Positions 46,901 through 57,800 of a stretch of 64,000 nt of DNA are shown here, one piece after another (position 1 is the stretch's first letter; every line of letters starts with the position of its first letter). The stretch covers positions 238,501 through 302,500 of the forward strand of contig WBZZ01005947.1 in NCBI GenBank assembly GCA_019918135.1. Direction: 5' to 3'. The notes under the pieces are model-generated. The model ran no database searches. It was not told the DNA's origin and was given only the letters and a program-made list of their open reading frames with translations. Source of the stretch: Paulinella micropora (taxonomy: Eukaryota; Cercozoa; Imbricatea; Euglyphida; Paulinellidae). The position numbers and the translations under genes are program-made.

Positions 46901-49460
46901 CTCGTAACCCAAATACGTCACACTTGTCTTTGCAAGCTGACATTTCTTTAAGTTGCATTTCAGGCCAAAAGCTCCGATGCGCCTGAAGACATCTGACAAG
47001 TGATCGATATGCTCTTCCATTGTGTTAGAGTATACGATAATGTCATCGATGTAACAAAATGCATATTCTCCCGCCTTCTGTCCTCTCCTTTTCATAAAAT
47101 CATCCTCCGACTGGTCGTCATATTGACCACTCAACATCTTCTGCATCGCCTTCTGAAAGAGCCCCGGGGCCTGTTTGAGTCCCATCGGAAGCACCTTCCA
47201 CTGGTATATTTCCATACCAACCACGAATGCAGTCAGCCATCTGGATTTCTCGTCCAGTGGTATCTGCCAGAAGCCGTTCTTAAGGTCAATGACCGAATAG
47301 AATCTAGCGTTCCGCAGCACTCTTCTGCCCTCTTCTAAGGTCGGTAGAGGATTTCTCTCTTCCTCTAGCACCTTATTCACACGGGCATAATTGATCGTCA
47401 AGCGCCATTCTCCTCCTGGCTTAGGGACGATTTTCGGTTGAGAGACAATTGGAGATGTAGATCTCTCAATAAAGTCCTCATTGAGCAACTGTCTCACATT
47501 CTCCTCCGCTATCTTCGCCTCATGTATGCTCAAATTTGCCCTCCGCGGTGCCGGAGATGGCTCCGCACCCGGTATCTTGTAAATGACAGCAGTGAAGTCC
47601 TCCGACTTTACACCACCTGCCCGAGGAGGGTCAAAAATTTCTCTGTACGCCTCCATCTTAGCTTTGAGAAGCTCCTTCTCTCTCTCTGTACCCACTCCTT
47701 CTTCTAAAATTTTCCGCGCCGCCGCTTGGAAATCTTCCTCCGACATCTTCCTATGTTCTTTGAGGGGCGCTAAGTCCTCCTCCAAACTCAAATCTTCCTC
47801 GGACAAATCGTCCAGTCCCGTCCGTTCATACGTGACTGTGTCCGGCTCATCATCATGACCGAGTCCGACAAGCATATCAATAAGGTTCGCGTATTGTATC
47901 GGAGCCTTACGGGTGTAGAAACCATCAAAGCATGTGAAAGCTTGAGGTATCAATTTCAACTTGTCCTGGGCTCTGAGCTTCCGCTTGTATGCACTGCTCT
48001 GCTCCCGAGACCCGAGTCGACAAGCCACCACTAACTGTTGCTTGCGAGAGGGAACCGGTATAGGATGATCAATAAGCCGGTCCCTTATCTCCTGTGCCCA
48101 TATCGCCTTCTCATTGTACGGCAGAATGACAGTATACGGCTTGTTACTCTCAAATAGAGTCCGTAGACACTTTTTCACTTCAGTTAATGAGCGCGGCCAG
48201 GTAGGCACATCGCCCCAAAAGTTCGTGATAAAAGTTTTAATGTCATCCTCTGGAGTATCGGGGATACGCCCCTTCCTCCTTGGCACAAACGCCTCTCTCT
48301 TTTCATCTGACATCTTTGCGTGGTAACAGTAGCCATTAGTAATATGGACATCTGCCCCACCACCTTCTGCGAATCTGGCCAACGACGGGCACTGTTTCGC
48401 AACACATATTATCTCCTCATTACGCGCTACGATTAAGTCATCAATAGACTTTTTGTCCCATGCGGGAATCGTAACCGTATACGCCTGCATCTCCGTCTCC
48501 CAATTGTCGGTCCAGGACAGTTCGTCCGGCACTGTGACATAGGGGTGTACATAGGCTTCAGTTGCCTCATGTACGAAGGCCAACCTTTTTCTCTCCGTTG
48601 CTAGACTCAGCTCAAAAGCCTCGTATGAGTCAGTAGCAGTCATCGGATTAATATCCTCCTTCTCTCCATTCTTCACTCCATAAATTACTCGCCGTGCGGC
48701 GCAATCGATCACAGCCCCCATCGTAGCCAATTGGTCATACGACAGCAGGATTGAACCGTGGTAATCGGGGACAACATAGAGGTCCGCACGATATACTCGA
48801 CCGGATTTCAATTTGAAAATTAATGTGACGATGCCCGTAATTTCCGTACGGCTGCCTACCCCTTTTAGGGTCCCCTTTGTTTTTCTAATATTTTTGTCAA
48901 CCCATGTCCGGTGACTATTCAAAAACTTCTGGCCGACAATATTAATATTCGCCATCGTATCATTACCAACTGTTAATGTGGTTTGTAAAGTTTCACAAAA
49001 GAGGTCAGTGTAGCATAGCGCGTCCGGTCTATGTATACTGGCCGCTAGCACATGAATTTTTTGTTCTAGGGTTTCCTTGTCCTCCTTCCGTTCTTCCCTC
49101 TTTTCCTCCAACTTAACTTCTTGAGTCTCCGGGGCTTCCGGTATCTCAAGTGTCCGCTTGACAGAGTCCGGTACACTAGATGTACACTTGTCTAGTACCG
49201 TAGAGACGGTTGCGTCCTTTGGCGGGGGAACGGTCCTCTGCTTCTTCGTAGGCGGAGACCTAGCCTTCAGTTGCGGTTCCTCTCCTCCATCGCCTTCTTC
49301 GCCTTCCTATTCGCATCATTTATCATCTTAGCTCTCGAAGGATGAGCTAGCAAATGCTTACCTTGAGGCTTGTGAGGCTGTGTGCCTTCAACTTCACGTC
49401 TAGGAGGAACGGAACCGTTCGTATCCTGTTCAGCAACAGTTGGCATAACTGTGACTGTCT
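43981..49460 (-). CDS. pol: Pol polyprotein, copy 1 (nearly intact)
   Basis: One frame is open from ~49111 to 44039 (1690 codons) and extends upstream without an ATG, so translation probably needs Gag read-through or shift. Near 48940-48970 is a retropepsin-like motif GNDTMANINIV, with Met where the usual D-T/S-G has Gly. Reverse transcriptase has YCYIDDIIVYS (~47040), RNase H VDTDASKFAIG (~46590) and the integrase zinc finger HPGRQRTH...CIPCK (45520-45630). The integrase core has IDHVGPFPES (~45420), CSDRGSDFNNE (~45240) and ANGKIERVHRPL (~45140). A GPYQVMEQ tail follows and no chromodomain was seen. A ~270-base deletion near 44390, relative to copy 2, shifts only the extreme C-terminus. The original stop was at ~43981. 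Confidence 0.85.
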
Positions 49461-49521
49461 GATTAAAAAGAACAGTTTTTATCTCCTTCTTTCTCTTCTC
49501 CTCCTCCCTCTTTTCCTCCCG

Positions 49522-52356
49522 TCATTCTAGGACTTCAACACGCTCACCTGAGCCAGTGTCTTCGTCTTGACGTCCCCCCTCCGCAGCGGTATAAGCTTGC
49601 TGGGGGTAGTTGGAGCTGGAACTGGAGCTATAATTCCAGTATCCGTGTCCTCTGGGAGGGCGCGCTGGGGTCCGGCCTCCCCTTCCCCGATAGCCCCGAC
49701 CTCTTGGTGCCCATCCTCTTGGTGTCCCTCGGGACCCTCGTGACCGCGAGGCTTTGCTTCGTGCCATTGCCAGCAGACAAAGGTGCTCGAAGAGGAGATT
49801 GCGGCGAGTGGATGCGGCGCGGACGACGGCACACGCCTGCACGCTACATCGAGAGCTTTACACGATGTACCGCATGCGGCTGTCCGGAGAAGCTGCGCGA
49901 GTCGTCTCCATCCTCATGAGTGTAGTGCTTGCCAGGCTGATTTGTCAGGCTGTCTCTGTCTCGCAGTTTGTATGGTTCTTGCGACTCTCTATCTCTGCCG
50001 CGACTGGGGGCTCTACTGTCGACTGGAAACGCAGCAACAGTTGCGCAAGACGCCCTACCGGGCAGGCGAGACCGCTCCTCTCGTCTCTCCTCCTCTAGTC
50101 GGCGCCGCTTGTCGGCCCGCTGCTTCTTTCTCCTCCTTTCTCTTCATCTTCTCAAGGAAGGAAATGATGGCCTCCCGGAACTCTCCGTCCGCGACCATAT
50201 TTGCATTCCACCTCCTCTCCACCAACTCCTTCTTGTAAACTCTGTATAAGGCCTGCTCCTTTTTTGAGCCTTTGAGTTCTCTCAGGAAGATATTTCGCAT
50301 CCTGTCATCGTCAGAGTCATGACTGTGTGGACAGGTGCCTACTCCATGCTTCGCCTCATTCTTACACGCCATATATGAAAAATAGCGGTAGCACGGCGTC
50401 GGCTCGTCTCTCCCCCTCTTTTGACCCGCCGACCGAGTTGTATGTGCTGCTTGAGCACCTCCAACCCCTTGTGTCGCGGCACTGGAGAATGACTCGGTGG
50501 CCGTGTCCAAGTCGGAACACGCTTCGAGCACCTCCCTATACAGGTCGCTCGGCTGAACAGCCGCTACGGCCCTCTCGTATATATTCGTTTCTAAAAAATC
50601 CGCCGTCTTCACCGCCGCGAAGGTCGGACAGGACTGTATGATCCTTGCGAGCTTGCTCGGGTGTCGTGCACACAAAGCACTCAGGAAGTACAAAATGATA
50701 GACTTCCGGCTATAAAAGAGCCCGTACTTGGCGCTGACCTCAGTGAGGATCGCTGCCAACCTCGCGCTAATGCCCAGCCCTTCGTTCACCTCTTGAAAAA
50801 TCTCAAACCCAATCAAAGTACCAGTACACAGATGCTGATACCCATGAGTTTTAAAGTATTGCAAGAGGACGGCAACTGGCACCGTGCACTGCAGGTCTGA
50901 GGCTGCTCTCCTAGCCGACACCTCTACCGCTCGCAACGCCTTGTATTCCACAACATCAAATCCTTGTGTGAGGATTGATGGGTCCAACAAGGTGGACAAC
51001 GCCTCATACTCCTGTGTTTCGTCCGTTGGATGCTGCTTCATACAAGCATCAATTCTTCGGAGCTTGTCTCGAAGGTTCGCATCCGTGTCCTTCTGACTCG
51101 CTGTCTCTGCGAACAGCGTCAGAGCAGTGGCATCGGACTTGGTATATTTTTGGAAGGCGTTAATGATAGCCTGTCTGTCCTTCTTGTCATTATTGTTGAC
51201 AATGACAGTGGTAGGCGCTGAGCTAGTCGTAGGGGCAGGAGGGGCTGTATGGGCTGACGGGACGTACCCAGGGGGAGACATAAAAGGCCCAGAGGAAGGT
51301 GCCTGTCTCGTAGCCGTCGCCTTAGCCAATGCAATCTTTGCCTCCAACTCCTTCTTTTCTTTCTCCTCTGCTCTTTCCCTGATATGCAGGTCTTGAGCAT
51401 GATGAAAAAAAGACATGAGCTCGGCAGCCTTCCGAAGGAACAGAGCCTTCTCCGCCAACTCCTTCTCTCCCGCTTTATTGGTGAGGGCGGGTGCGGCCGT
51501 TCCCTCCAAGATCGTATGATCCTTGGTGAAAGCCCACCTCTTCCATGCGTCGTCCTTCTGCAAGGCCGCATGCAACTTCTTAATCTTCGTCACCCCTCCA
51601 GCTTCGCCTTCTATTTCTTTCAGGGCCGGGTGAAGGTCCCTGCCATAAATCGGGGTTTGTTGGAGTTTATTCAAGTCCACCAACTTGATCTCCATAAGTC
51701 TCAGGGGTATATCCATGACATTAATCTGTCCTCGGACGTTCCTGGACTTAAACTCCCCTTCCCCTCTTTTGATTGATTCGATATCCTGACCAGGATCGAG
51801 CAACCTAGCCAGTGCTCTTGAATCCCATGGCAGGACAGTCTTGTTAGACTGGTACTCATAGAGTATAGCACACTCGAACACTTTCCATGTGAGGTCGAGA
51901 AGCTCCAGTAAAGACATATTGTCCCCAAATGAGACATGTTGCACCTGTAACTGTGCACTGTCGTCTCTGAGGAATTTTGCAAGAGACAGGGCTTGTTTTG
52001 GGAGGGGGTAACAGATATCCTCCTTTCTCAAGGGATCTCCCCATCGTATTTCTGGGGGAATGAATAGCCATTTATAGGCCTCATCCTTCCCTATTTTATC
52101 CTCAAACTCCTTCTCACTTAGATTGCCATATTCGGCCACAAACCTCGCTTCCTCCTCGCTCTCTCCTCTCGACTTCCGACTCTCCCATCCGCCCAGGGGC
52201 GAGCAGTCGGTCCTCTGGTCCTCCTGTTTCATAGGAAGGCACTGCCAGATCTCCCCCGTCCCCAAGAGGGCCAACGTTATCCTCCTGGTCTATTGGGGTT
52301 CTCTCATTCTCTCCTCCTTCTTCATTCCAATATGCTTCTTCAGACCTAGAAGACAT
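49522..52356 (-). pseudogene. gag: Gag, copy 1 (frameshift and foreign insert)
   Basis: ATG at 52356 (MSSRSEEAYWNEE). The frame shifts near 52190, then is open for ~700 codons to 50055. The capsid-like region is helical. A C-terminal CCCH-type zinc finger (CYRYFSYMACKNEAK, then CPHSH; ~50310-50400) replaces the usual CCHC knuckle. At 49743-50085 a ~340-base segment absent from copy 2 interrupts the sequence. The Arg/Gly-rich tail (RGRGYRGRGG) then continues to 49522. The capsid part is intact but the RNA-binding tail is separated from it. Confidence 0.75.
49743..50085. other. ~340-base insert within Gag of copy 1
   Basis: Compared with copy 2 around 60903, copy 1 has extra sequence beginning after CCCTCGTGAC and ending before TCCTCTCGTCTC. 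The insert is more GC-rich than the element. On the plus strand it has two overlapping open frames (one rich in Cys and His). It shows no poly-A tail, and I cannot make out a clear target duplication. Origin unknown; perhaps captured host or viral sequence. Confidence 0.6.
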
Positions 52357-53118
52357 GGTCTCTGAAGGAATACAAAGGAGATAGATCTGTTTCTACTCCG
52401 TAATTACTCTGTTCGTCTCTGAGGAACGAATAGAGAGGAAAGATGAAAAGACAGTGTAGAGAGAGAGAGAGTCTCACCTCTATGTCTTATGTGTTTTTGG
52501 TTGTGAGAAAGAAGTAGTCTATACGACTTTCTCTGAAAACTTGATCTCCTTCTCCACTCCTCTTTTCTTTTTCTCTTTTTGTTGTTGTATCTGTTATGAG
52601 GTACGAGGACCTACGTACAGATAATGTCAAAGAGGCTCGAGAAGCACTCCTTGAGAAGTCGACCTGTCGTCTGACACTTGTTCAGACCTATTGTCGAAAA
52701 ACAGTCAGGGATTTGCAAAAATACTCTGATGTATGTGTTTTGAGATGCAACAAAGTGCACAGATTTGAAAGGAGGAGTACTACGCTCGTGTCCTTCAAGT
52801 TTGTTTGTAACTGTGAGTGTTTGTTTGTACGTCTGTTGACCTACTCTGTCTCTGCCTCAAGAGAGAACACAAGAACAGCTATGAGGTCTGGTGTCTGGCC
52901 TCCTTATGAGGACACAGATACAGGCTGTGTAGAGGGTACTGAGACACCTACTCACAAACGCCTAGACGTCTGGTTTTGCAAAAGGAGCTGTGTGGGGATG
53001 TGCTGGAGTATTTGTTTTTTGGAACACCTACTCAGAAGAGATAGGTCTGTTCAATTTTTCTTTCTGCTGTTCCAAAAACAAGCCAGAAAAGAAATCAGCC
53101 TTGTGCTGGTGACTCCAA
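52357..53118 (-). other. Leader of copy 1 (between 5' LTR and Gag)
   Basis: About 760 bases without a convincing minus-strand gene, highly similar to 63193-63956. A 180-codon plus-strand frame (52596-53138) is antisense to transcription and Cys/Arg/Thr-rich; it is treated as chance. GA/TC repeats are at 52460-52475. Confidence 0.6.
53101..53118 (-). promoter_or_regulatory. Primer-binding site of copy 1
   Basis: On the minus strand TTGGAGTCACCAGCACAA follows one base after the LTR end (…TGTAACA). It starts with TGG, as expected for pairing with the CCA end of a tRNA primer. The same sequence lies at 63939-63956 in copy 2. The tRNA was not identified. Confidence 0.55.
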
Positions 53119-53362
53119 TGTTACAATCCCGAAGATAGCTCAATAAAAAGTCGGTAATACAACCAGACACAAATCACCAAAGAGAATGATGTCTCGTTAT
53201 ATTAGCTCAGTGAAGCCGAAAAAGAAAACGGCAACAGACCAAGGTTAAAATTGCATTAGGTCAAATCCGGCCTAACGATATTGAAATACTGGAAAAAAAC
53301 TAGGTGCACCTGACACCAGAAAAAGTGTACTTTTTACCGGCTATCCGGGGGGTGATGCCTAC
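53119..53362 (-). repeat. 5' LTR of copy 1, truncated to 244 bases
   Basis: Matches the first ~244 bases of 53822-54375 up to GTGATGCCTACA, then stops abruptly. Confidence 0.7.
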
Positions 53363-53727
53363 ATATCGTCTTTTAGCGTCTATCCGTGAGTCGATGCGCT
53401 GTGTGGCATGACTCCATAGCGCATACTATTTGCAGAAAGAAATCAGAAGGTGTATGACGAAAATGCTATTTCCGTCATAAAATCGGGAGGTGGTACTGTA
53501 GGCATCACCCCCCGGATAGCAGGTAAAAAGTACCTTTTCCTGGTCACAGGTGCACCAGCCTATTTTTCAGTATTATTATTTGTCCGGATTAGACCTGATG
53601 ACATTTTATTCCTGGTCTGTTGCCGTTTTCCTTTTCGGCTTCACTGAGCTAATATAACGAGACATCATTCTCATCTTTTGAGGACTGTGTTTGGTTGTAT
53701 TACCGACTTTTTACGAGCTATCATTGG
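53363..53727 (+). repeat. Inverted, diverged LTR fragment
   Basis: The reverse complement of this stretch aligns with the LTR from its CA end (53727) through GTGATGCCTACAGTAC (53490-53510), the TATGACGGAAATA segment and CACGGATAGACG (53378-53392). It is more diverged than the LTRs of copies 1 and 2. With 53119-53362 it forms a palindrome with ~235-base arms and a ~135-base spacer. Confidence 0.7.
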
Positions 53728-53729
53728 GG

Positions 53730-53821
53730 CCATTACATACTTACTTGCTTACTTACTTACTTACTTACTTACTTTTACTTACTTATTTATCTATTTATTA
53801 TACTTACTTTCACTTACTTAC
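53730..53821. repeat. (ACTT)n microsatellite
   Basis: About 20 imperfect TTAC/ACTT units directly beside the outer end of copy 2; the element seems to have inserted into or next to it. Confidence 0.8.
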
Positions 53822-54375
53822 TGTTACAATCCCCGAAGATAGCTCAATAAAAAGTCGGTAATACAACCAGACACAAATCCCCAAAAGAGAATGATGTCTC
53901 GTTATATTAGCTCAGTGAAGCTGAAAAGAAAACGGCAACAGACCAAGGTTAAAATGGCATTAGGTCAAATCCGGCCAAACGATATTGAAAATAATGGGAA
54001 AAAACTAGGTGCACCTGACACCAGAAAAAGTGTACTTTTTACCGGCTATCCGGGGGGTGATGCCTACAGTACACCTTCCCGTTTTTATGACGGAAATATG
54101 CAATATTTTCGTCATATAATTGCTGATTTCTTTTCTGCACAAACGCTACGGGGTGTGCAACTAAGTGCATTAACCCACGGATAGACGGTGCAGTGGATAT
54201 AATAAAACGCATACGCCAGACACGAGTCAACTATAAATCTCCAGCCTCGTTTTTTGTAAATAAATAAAAAACTCCTCCTTCCACACTTGTTGTCCCCCCC
54301 GTAACTTAATTCTGAGGCAGTATGTCAAGAACAAATAGTATTACTATTGCAAATAAAAGCAGCGTTATAATTTTT
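53822..54375 (-). repeat. 3' LTR of copy 2 (inner edge approximate)
   Basis: Outer end CTGTTACAATCCCCG. Inner edge placed at TTTTTCTCCTTCTC (~54370), the complement of a polypurine tract. Matches 42929-43480. Confidence 0.65.
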
Positions 54376-54865
54376 CTCCTTCTCAAAAACACTTCCGATC
54401 AGTAAATACATTGTCTTTTAATAACATACCCTTGTATTCAATCGTTACCTTAATATAGTACTAGGGGGCCAGTCCTAATAACTATATCCAAAGCCGGGTG
54501 ATTGAGCCCGACCATGCGATATGCCGACACAAGTAGAGACGGACCGTGCTGGTATGACGATATTAAGTATATCCAAAGAAAAAAAATTTAATATGTCTAC
54601 TATGAGAACATTTTTGAGAACATCACCCTGGATACTTGAAGCAGGGTCGTACCAGGAACACCATCGCTAAACTCACAAGCGATCCCCTTCTACGGTGTCG
54701 TATCCATTTGCCGATTGACCCTCGCACTCATATGTTGCGATAAAAATGCCAAGTAACAACAATGGTATAAAAATATTTTAATAAGACATGATCTGACATG
54801 GGCACTATGAGATTAATCCACATGCAGCTTTCAATGTCCGACGCGTGATAAAAGAAAAAAATGTC

Positions 54866-57800
54866 ACTTACTGCCTTCGTCGCCTTGCGCGAACCCCTTT
54901 GCCAGGTGGCGGGCCGCCAACAAAAGTCAAGTCAAACTTCGACTCCTCAAGAATGTCCCATATTTTGTTAGGGATGGCGCCCAATGATAAGTCAAAAGGA
55001 ATGTCAAGCACTCCCTAGGCAGTGACTGAATAGTCCACGCAGTGTGGTCTTTGTCTCGAGGGTAATAGTATCATCCCAAGTCTCGAGATCTTTCGCGTCT
55101 TTGTATACCGGTAAGTATTGTCTAGCTTTTGGATCCTCAACAGGGTCCATGCTTCTCCAGAAATGGAGTACCGGTTGTATCGTTTTTGCTGCTGAGGATC
55201 TCTTCGATGTCCGCGCTGCCCGTGTAGTCTGCGGGACCGCCACAGCTCGCATGAGATAAAGATCTGAGAGAGTGTCATCGGCAACATGAGATTCTGCCGG
55301 TCTCAACAGATAAAAAGCGTCTCGGACCCACTTGATGGTCGCAATCGCCTCGCCTTCCTTCCATCGCGCATGTCGAATGTCCACATTACCCGCGTTTGGG
55401 TTAGTGTCCTTCTCTTCTCCTCCTCCATGGACATCCGTCGCTCGCGTCGATCTCGCCACCTTCCTCGGTTGGTCGAAGATAAGGTCATTTTGCGCTCTCC
55501 TCCTCTGCGCCTCCGTGAACTTCTCCTTCGTACCGCCGCGGACTATGGGGGCTTTAGACTGAGTCCCCGCCGCGCTTTTGCGGTTTGAGTCTTCCTTGCT
55601 CTCCTTCTCGGTCTCCTCCTTCTCCGAGACAGGTGCCCGATAGGCATTCTCCTCCTCTAAGGTATCCTCCTTACTGATAGGCGGTACCTCTTTGAAATCC
55701 TCCTTCATCCGTTTCAACGCCTCCTCAACGGATTCATCCTCGAGTAAGAAGGGGTCATATTTGATCAGCCTTCGAACATTCACAATTTGCACCTTCCCTC
55801 TACCCCTGATCTTATAGTTCAGAGGTCCCATCTGTTCCATGATCTGGTATGGTCCTTTCCAGTGGGTAAACAGCTTAGAGCTAACCCCCTTGGGTACTTG
55901 AGGATGGTACAGGAGTACAATATCCCCAACCCGGAAACGGACTTGATCTAAGTGCGCTTGTCGCACTCCTTGTGCATCAGTCTTTCTGCGCTCCGCCTCC
56001 CTATGCGCCGCAACTATTTGCTCCGCCTCCATCTTCGCTCTTAGCCTCATCCCGAACAACTCATCCTCATCTGCCCAAGTGTCCTTTGGATGCAGAAGCG
56101 AGGTTGGGATATTAGGCTCTCGGCCGTAAACCAATTGATATGGCGAGACTGAGCTCCTGGCTCCTCCTAATGCCGATGAGGGTAGACAGTTCATTGCAAA
56201 GGCAAATGAAGGTGCTGCCTCCACCCAGGCTCTCTGATTCTCCTTCTTCATACAGTACATCTTAAGCGAGGCTTTGAGAGGTCTATGTACCCGCTCGATC
56301 TTGCCATTCGCTCTCGGGTTATAGGCAGTAACATATTGCCATTTCATCCCGTAGTACTTAGATAGTCTGTCGATGACTTCATTATTAAAGTCAGAACCTC
56401 GATCAGAACATATCTTTCTAGGCACTCCGATCTGCGAGACGATCCTGTCGATCAGAGCCTCCGCAGTTGTCTTGCCTGTAACGTCCTTAACAGGAACAAC
56501 CCAGACATAATTGGTGGCTCGATCTATCGCAGTAAGAAGGTATCTGTACCCTTCGCCGATTCGGGGAAAGGTCCCACATGATCGATGTGTAAGAATTCAA
56601 ACATCCCGGCGTGTAACGGGAATGTACCGATCAGGCCGAAATTCGCCTTCAACGGTGTCTTTGTGGTTTTGCATGGGATGCATGCGTCTACTTCTCTGTC
56701 TATCTCCTCCTTCATTCCTTTCCACCAAAATCGCCTCGCTATGAACCAATGAGTTCTTTGTCGACCCGGATGTGCCAGTAAGGGGCAGTTATGGGCTGCA
56801 ACATATATGAAGCGCCTCAACTTCTCCGGTACCCAGAGAGTCCATTTGTCAGGCTGTGATGCAAATTTGCCATGCTGGCCCTTGTACCACAATAGCCCAT
56901 CTCTCCACGCCATCTCCTTCATTTGATCTTTGATCTGCGGAGTCTTTTTAAGCTCATTAGGGTTCTTGTATAACGTTATGAGCTCCTTGAACTCCGGATC
57001 CGTCGCCTGTTGCTGCCTCCACGCGGTAGGCGAGGCGATATGGATAGTACCGTCCTCCAACCTTACTCCTACCCTCTCCGGGTCTTCATCAAGCTCGCTT
57101 CGATTTTCCTGTGGAGGTTCAGTATAGACCTCAGTCGTCTCCTCCTCTTCTTTTATATTCGCCTTCGCATTCTCGTATGCCTCATAAGACCACTCAGCGT
57201 CTTCGAGAACATGCGCCTCACAGCATATGCCATGATCCGGGCCTTGAGGACTATATCGTAGACCCGTGCGGTCATATCGAACGCCTCTTGCCATCTGCAT
57301 CGCCTCTATGTGGCTCACCTCGTAACCTTGTCCGTGACAGTCCATCATCTCCACTGATGATACGAGAGCCGACACCTCCGACTGAAACTCTAGCCTGGAA
57401 AGGCTATCAGCGACTACGTTTCGCTTTCCCGGTAAGTAGACCATCGTGAAATTGAAACATGACAAGAAAGCTTGCCACCGCGCCAAACGGCCGGTTTGTT
57501 CATGATTCATCAACCAAAGAAGGTTGTGATGATCGGTCCTAACCGTGAATAGAGGTCCTCCCCACAAGTATTCTCTGAGCCTCTTAAGAGCCCATACTAC
57601 TGCCAACGCCTCTCTCTGTCGCGTGCAGTAATTTCGCTCCGCCGCACACAGCTTTCTACTAATAAACATGATCGGGCGCAACTTTTTCTCCTCATCTTCC
57701 TGTTGCAGCACCGCGCCAATCGCAAACTTAGATGCATCCGTGTCGACTACGAACGGCTTCGTAAAGTCGGGCATCATAAGTACTAATCCGCCGTCCTTGG

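Larger units (their letters stand above)
42929..53362 (-). mobile_element. Ty3/gypsy LTR retrotransposon, copy 1
   Basis: Minus-strand element. The 3' LTR starts at 42929 (TG on the plus strand, i.e. CA end) and runs to about 43480, followed by a polypurine-type stretch. Pol lies at ~43981-49460, Gag at 49522-52356 and the leader at 52357-53118. A primer-binding-site-like TGGAGTCACCAGCACAAG sits next to the 5' LTR piece at 53119-53362. The 5' LTR is cut off after 244 bases and joined to an inverted LTR fragment, so the outer end and target duplication cannot be read. The order protease-RT-RNase H-integrase places it in Metaviridae (Ty3/gypsy). Confidence 0.85.

Noticed and set aside
47000-48326. 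Plus-strand frames of 60-112 codons across both Pol genes
   Set aside because: They recur at the same positions opposite both Pol copies and are antisense shadows.
52596-53138. 180-codon plus-strand gene in the leader of copy 1
   Set aside because: Antisense to the element and broken in copy 2 at the matching place (stop near 63613).
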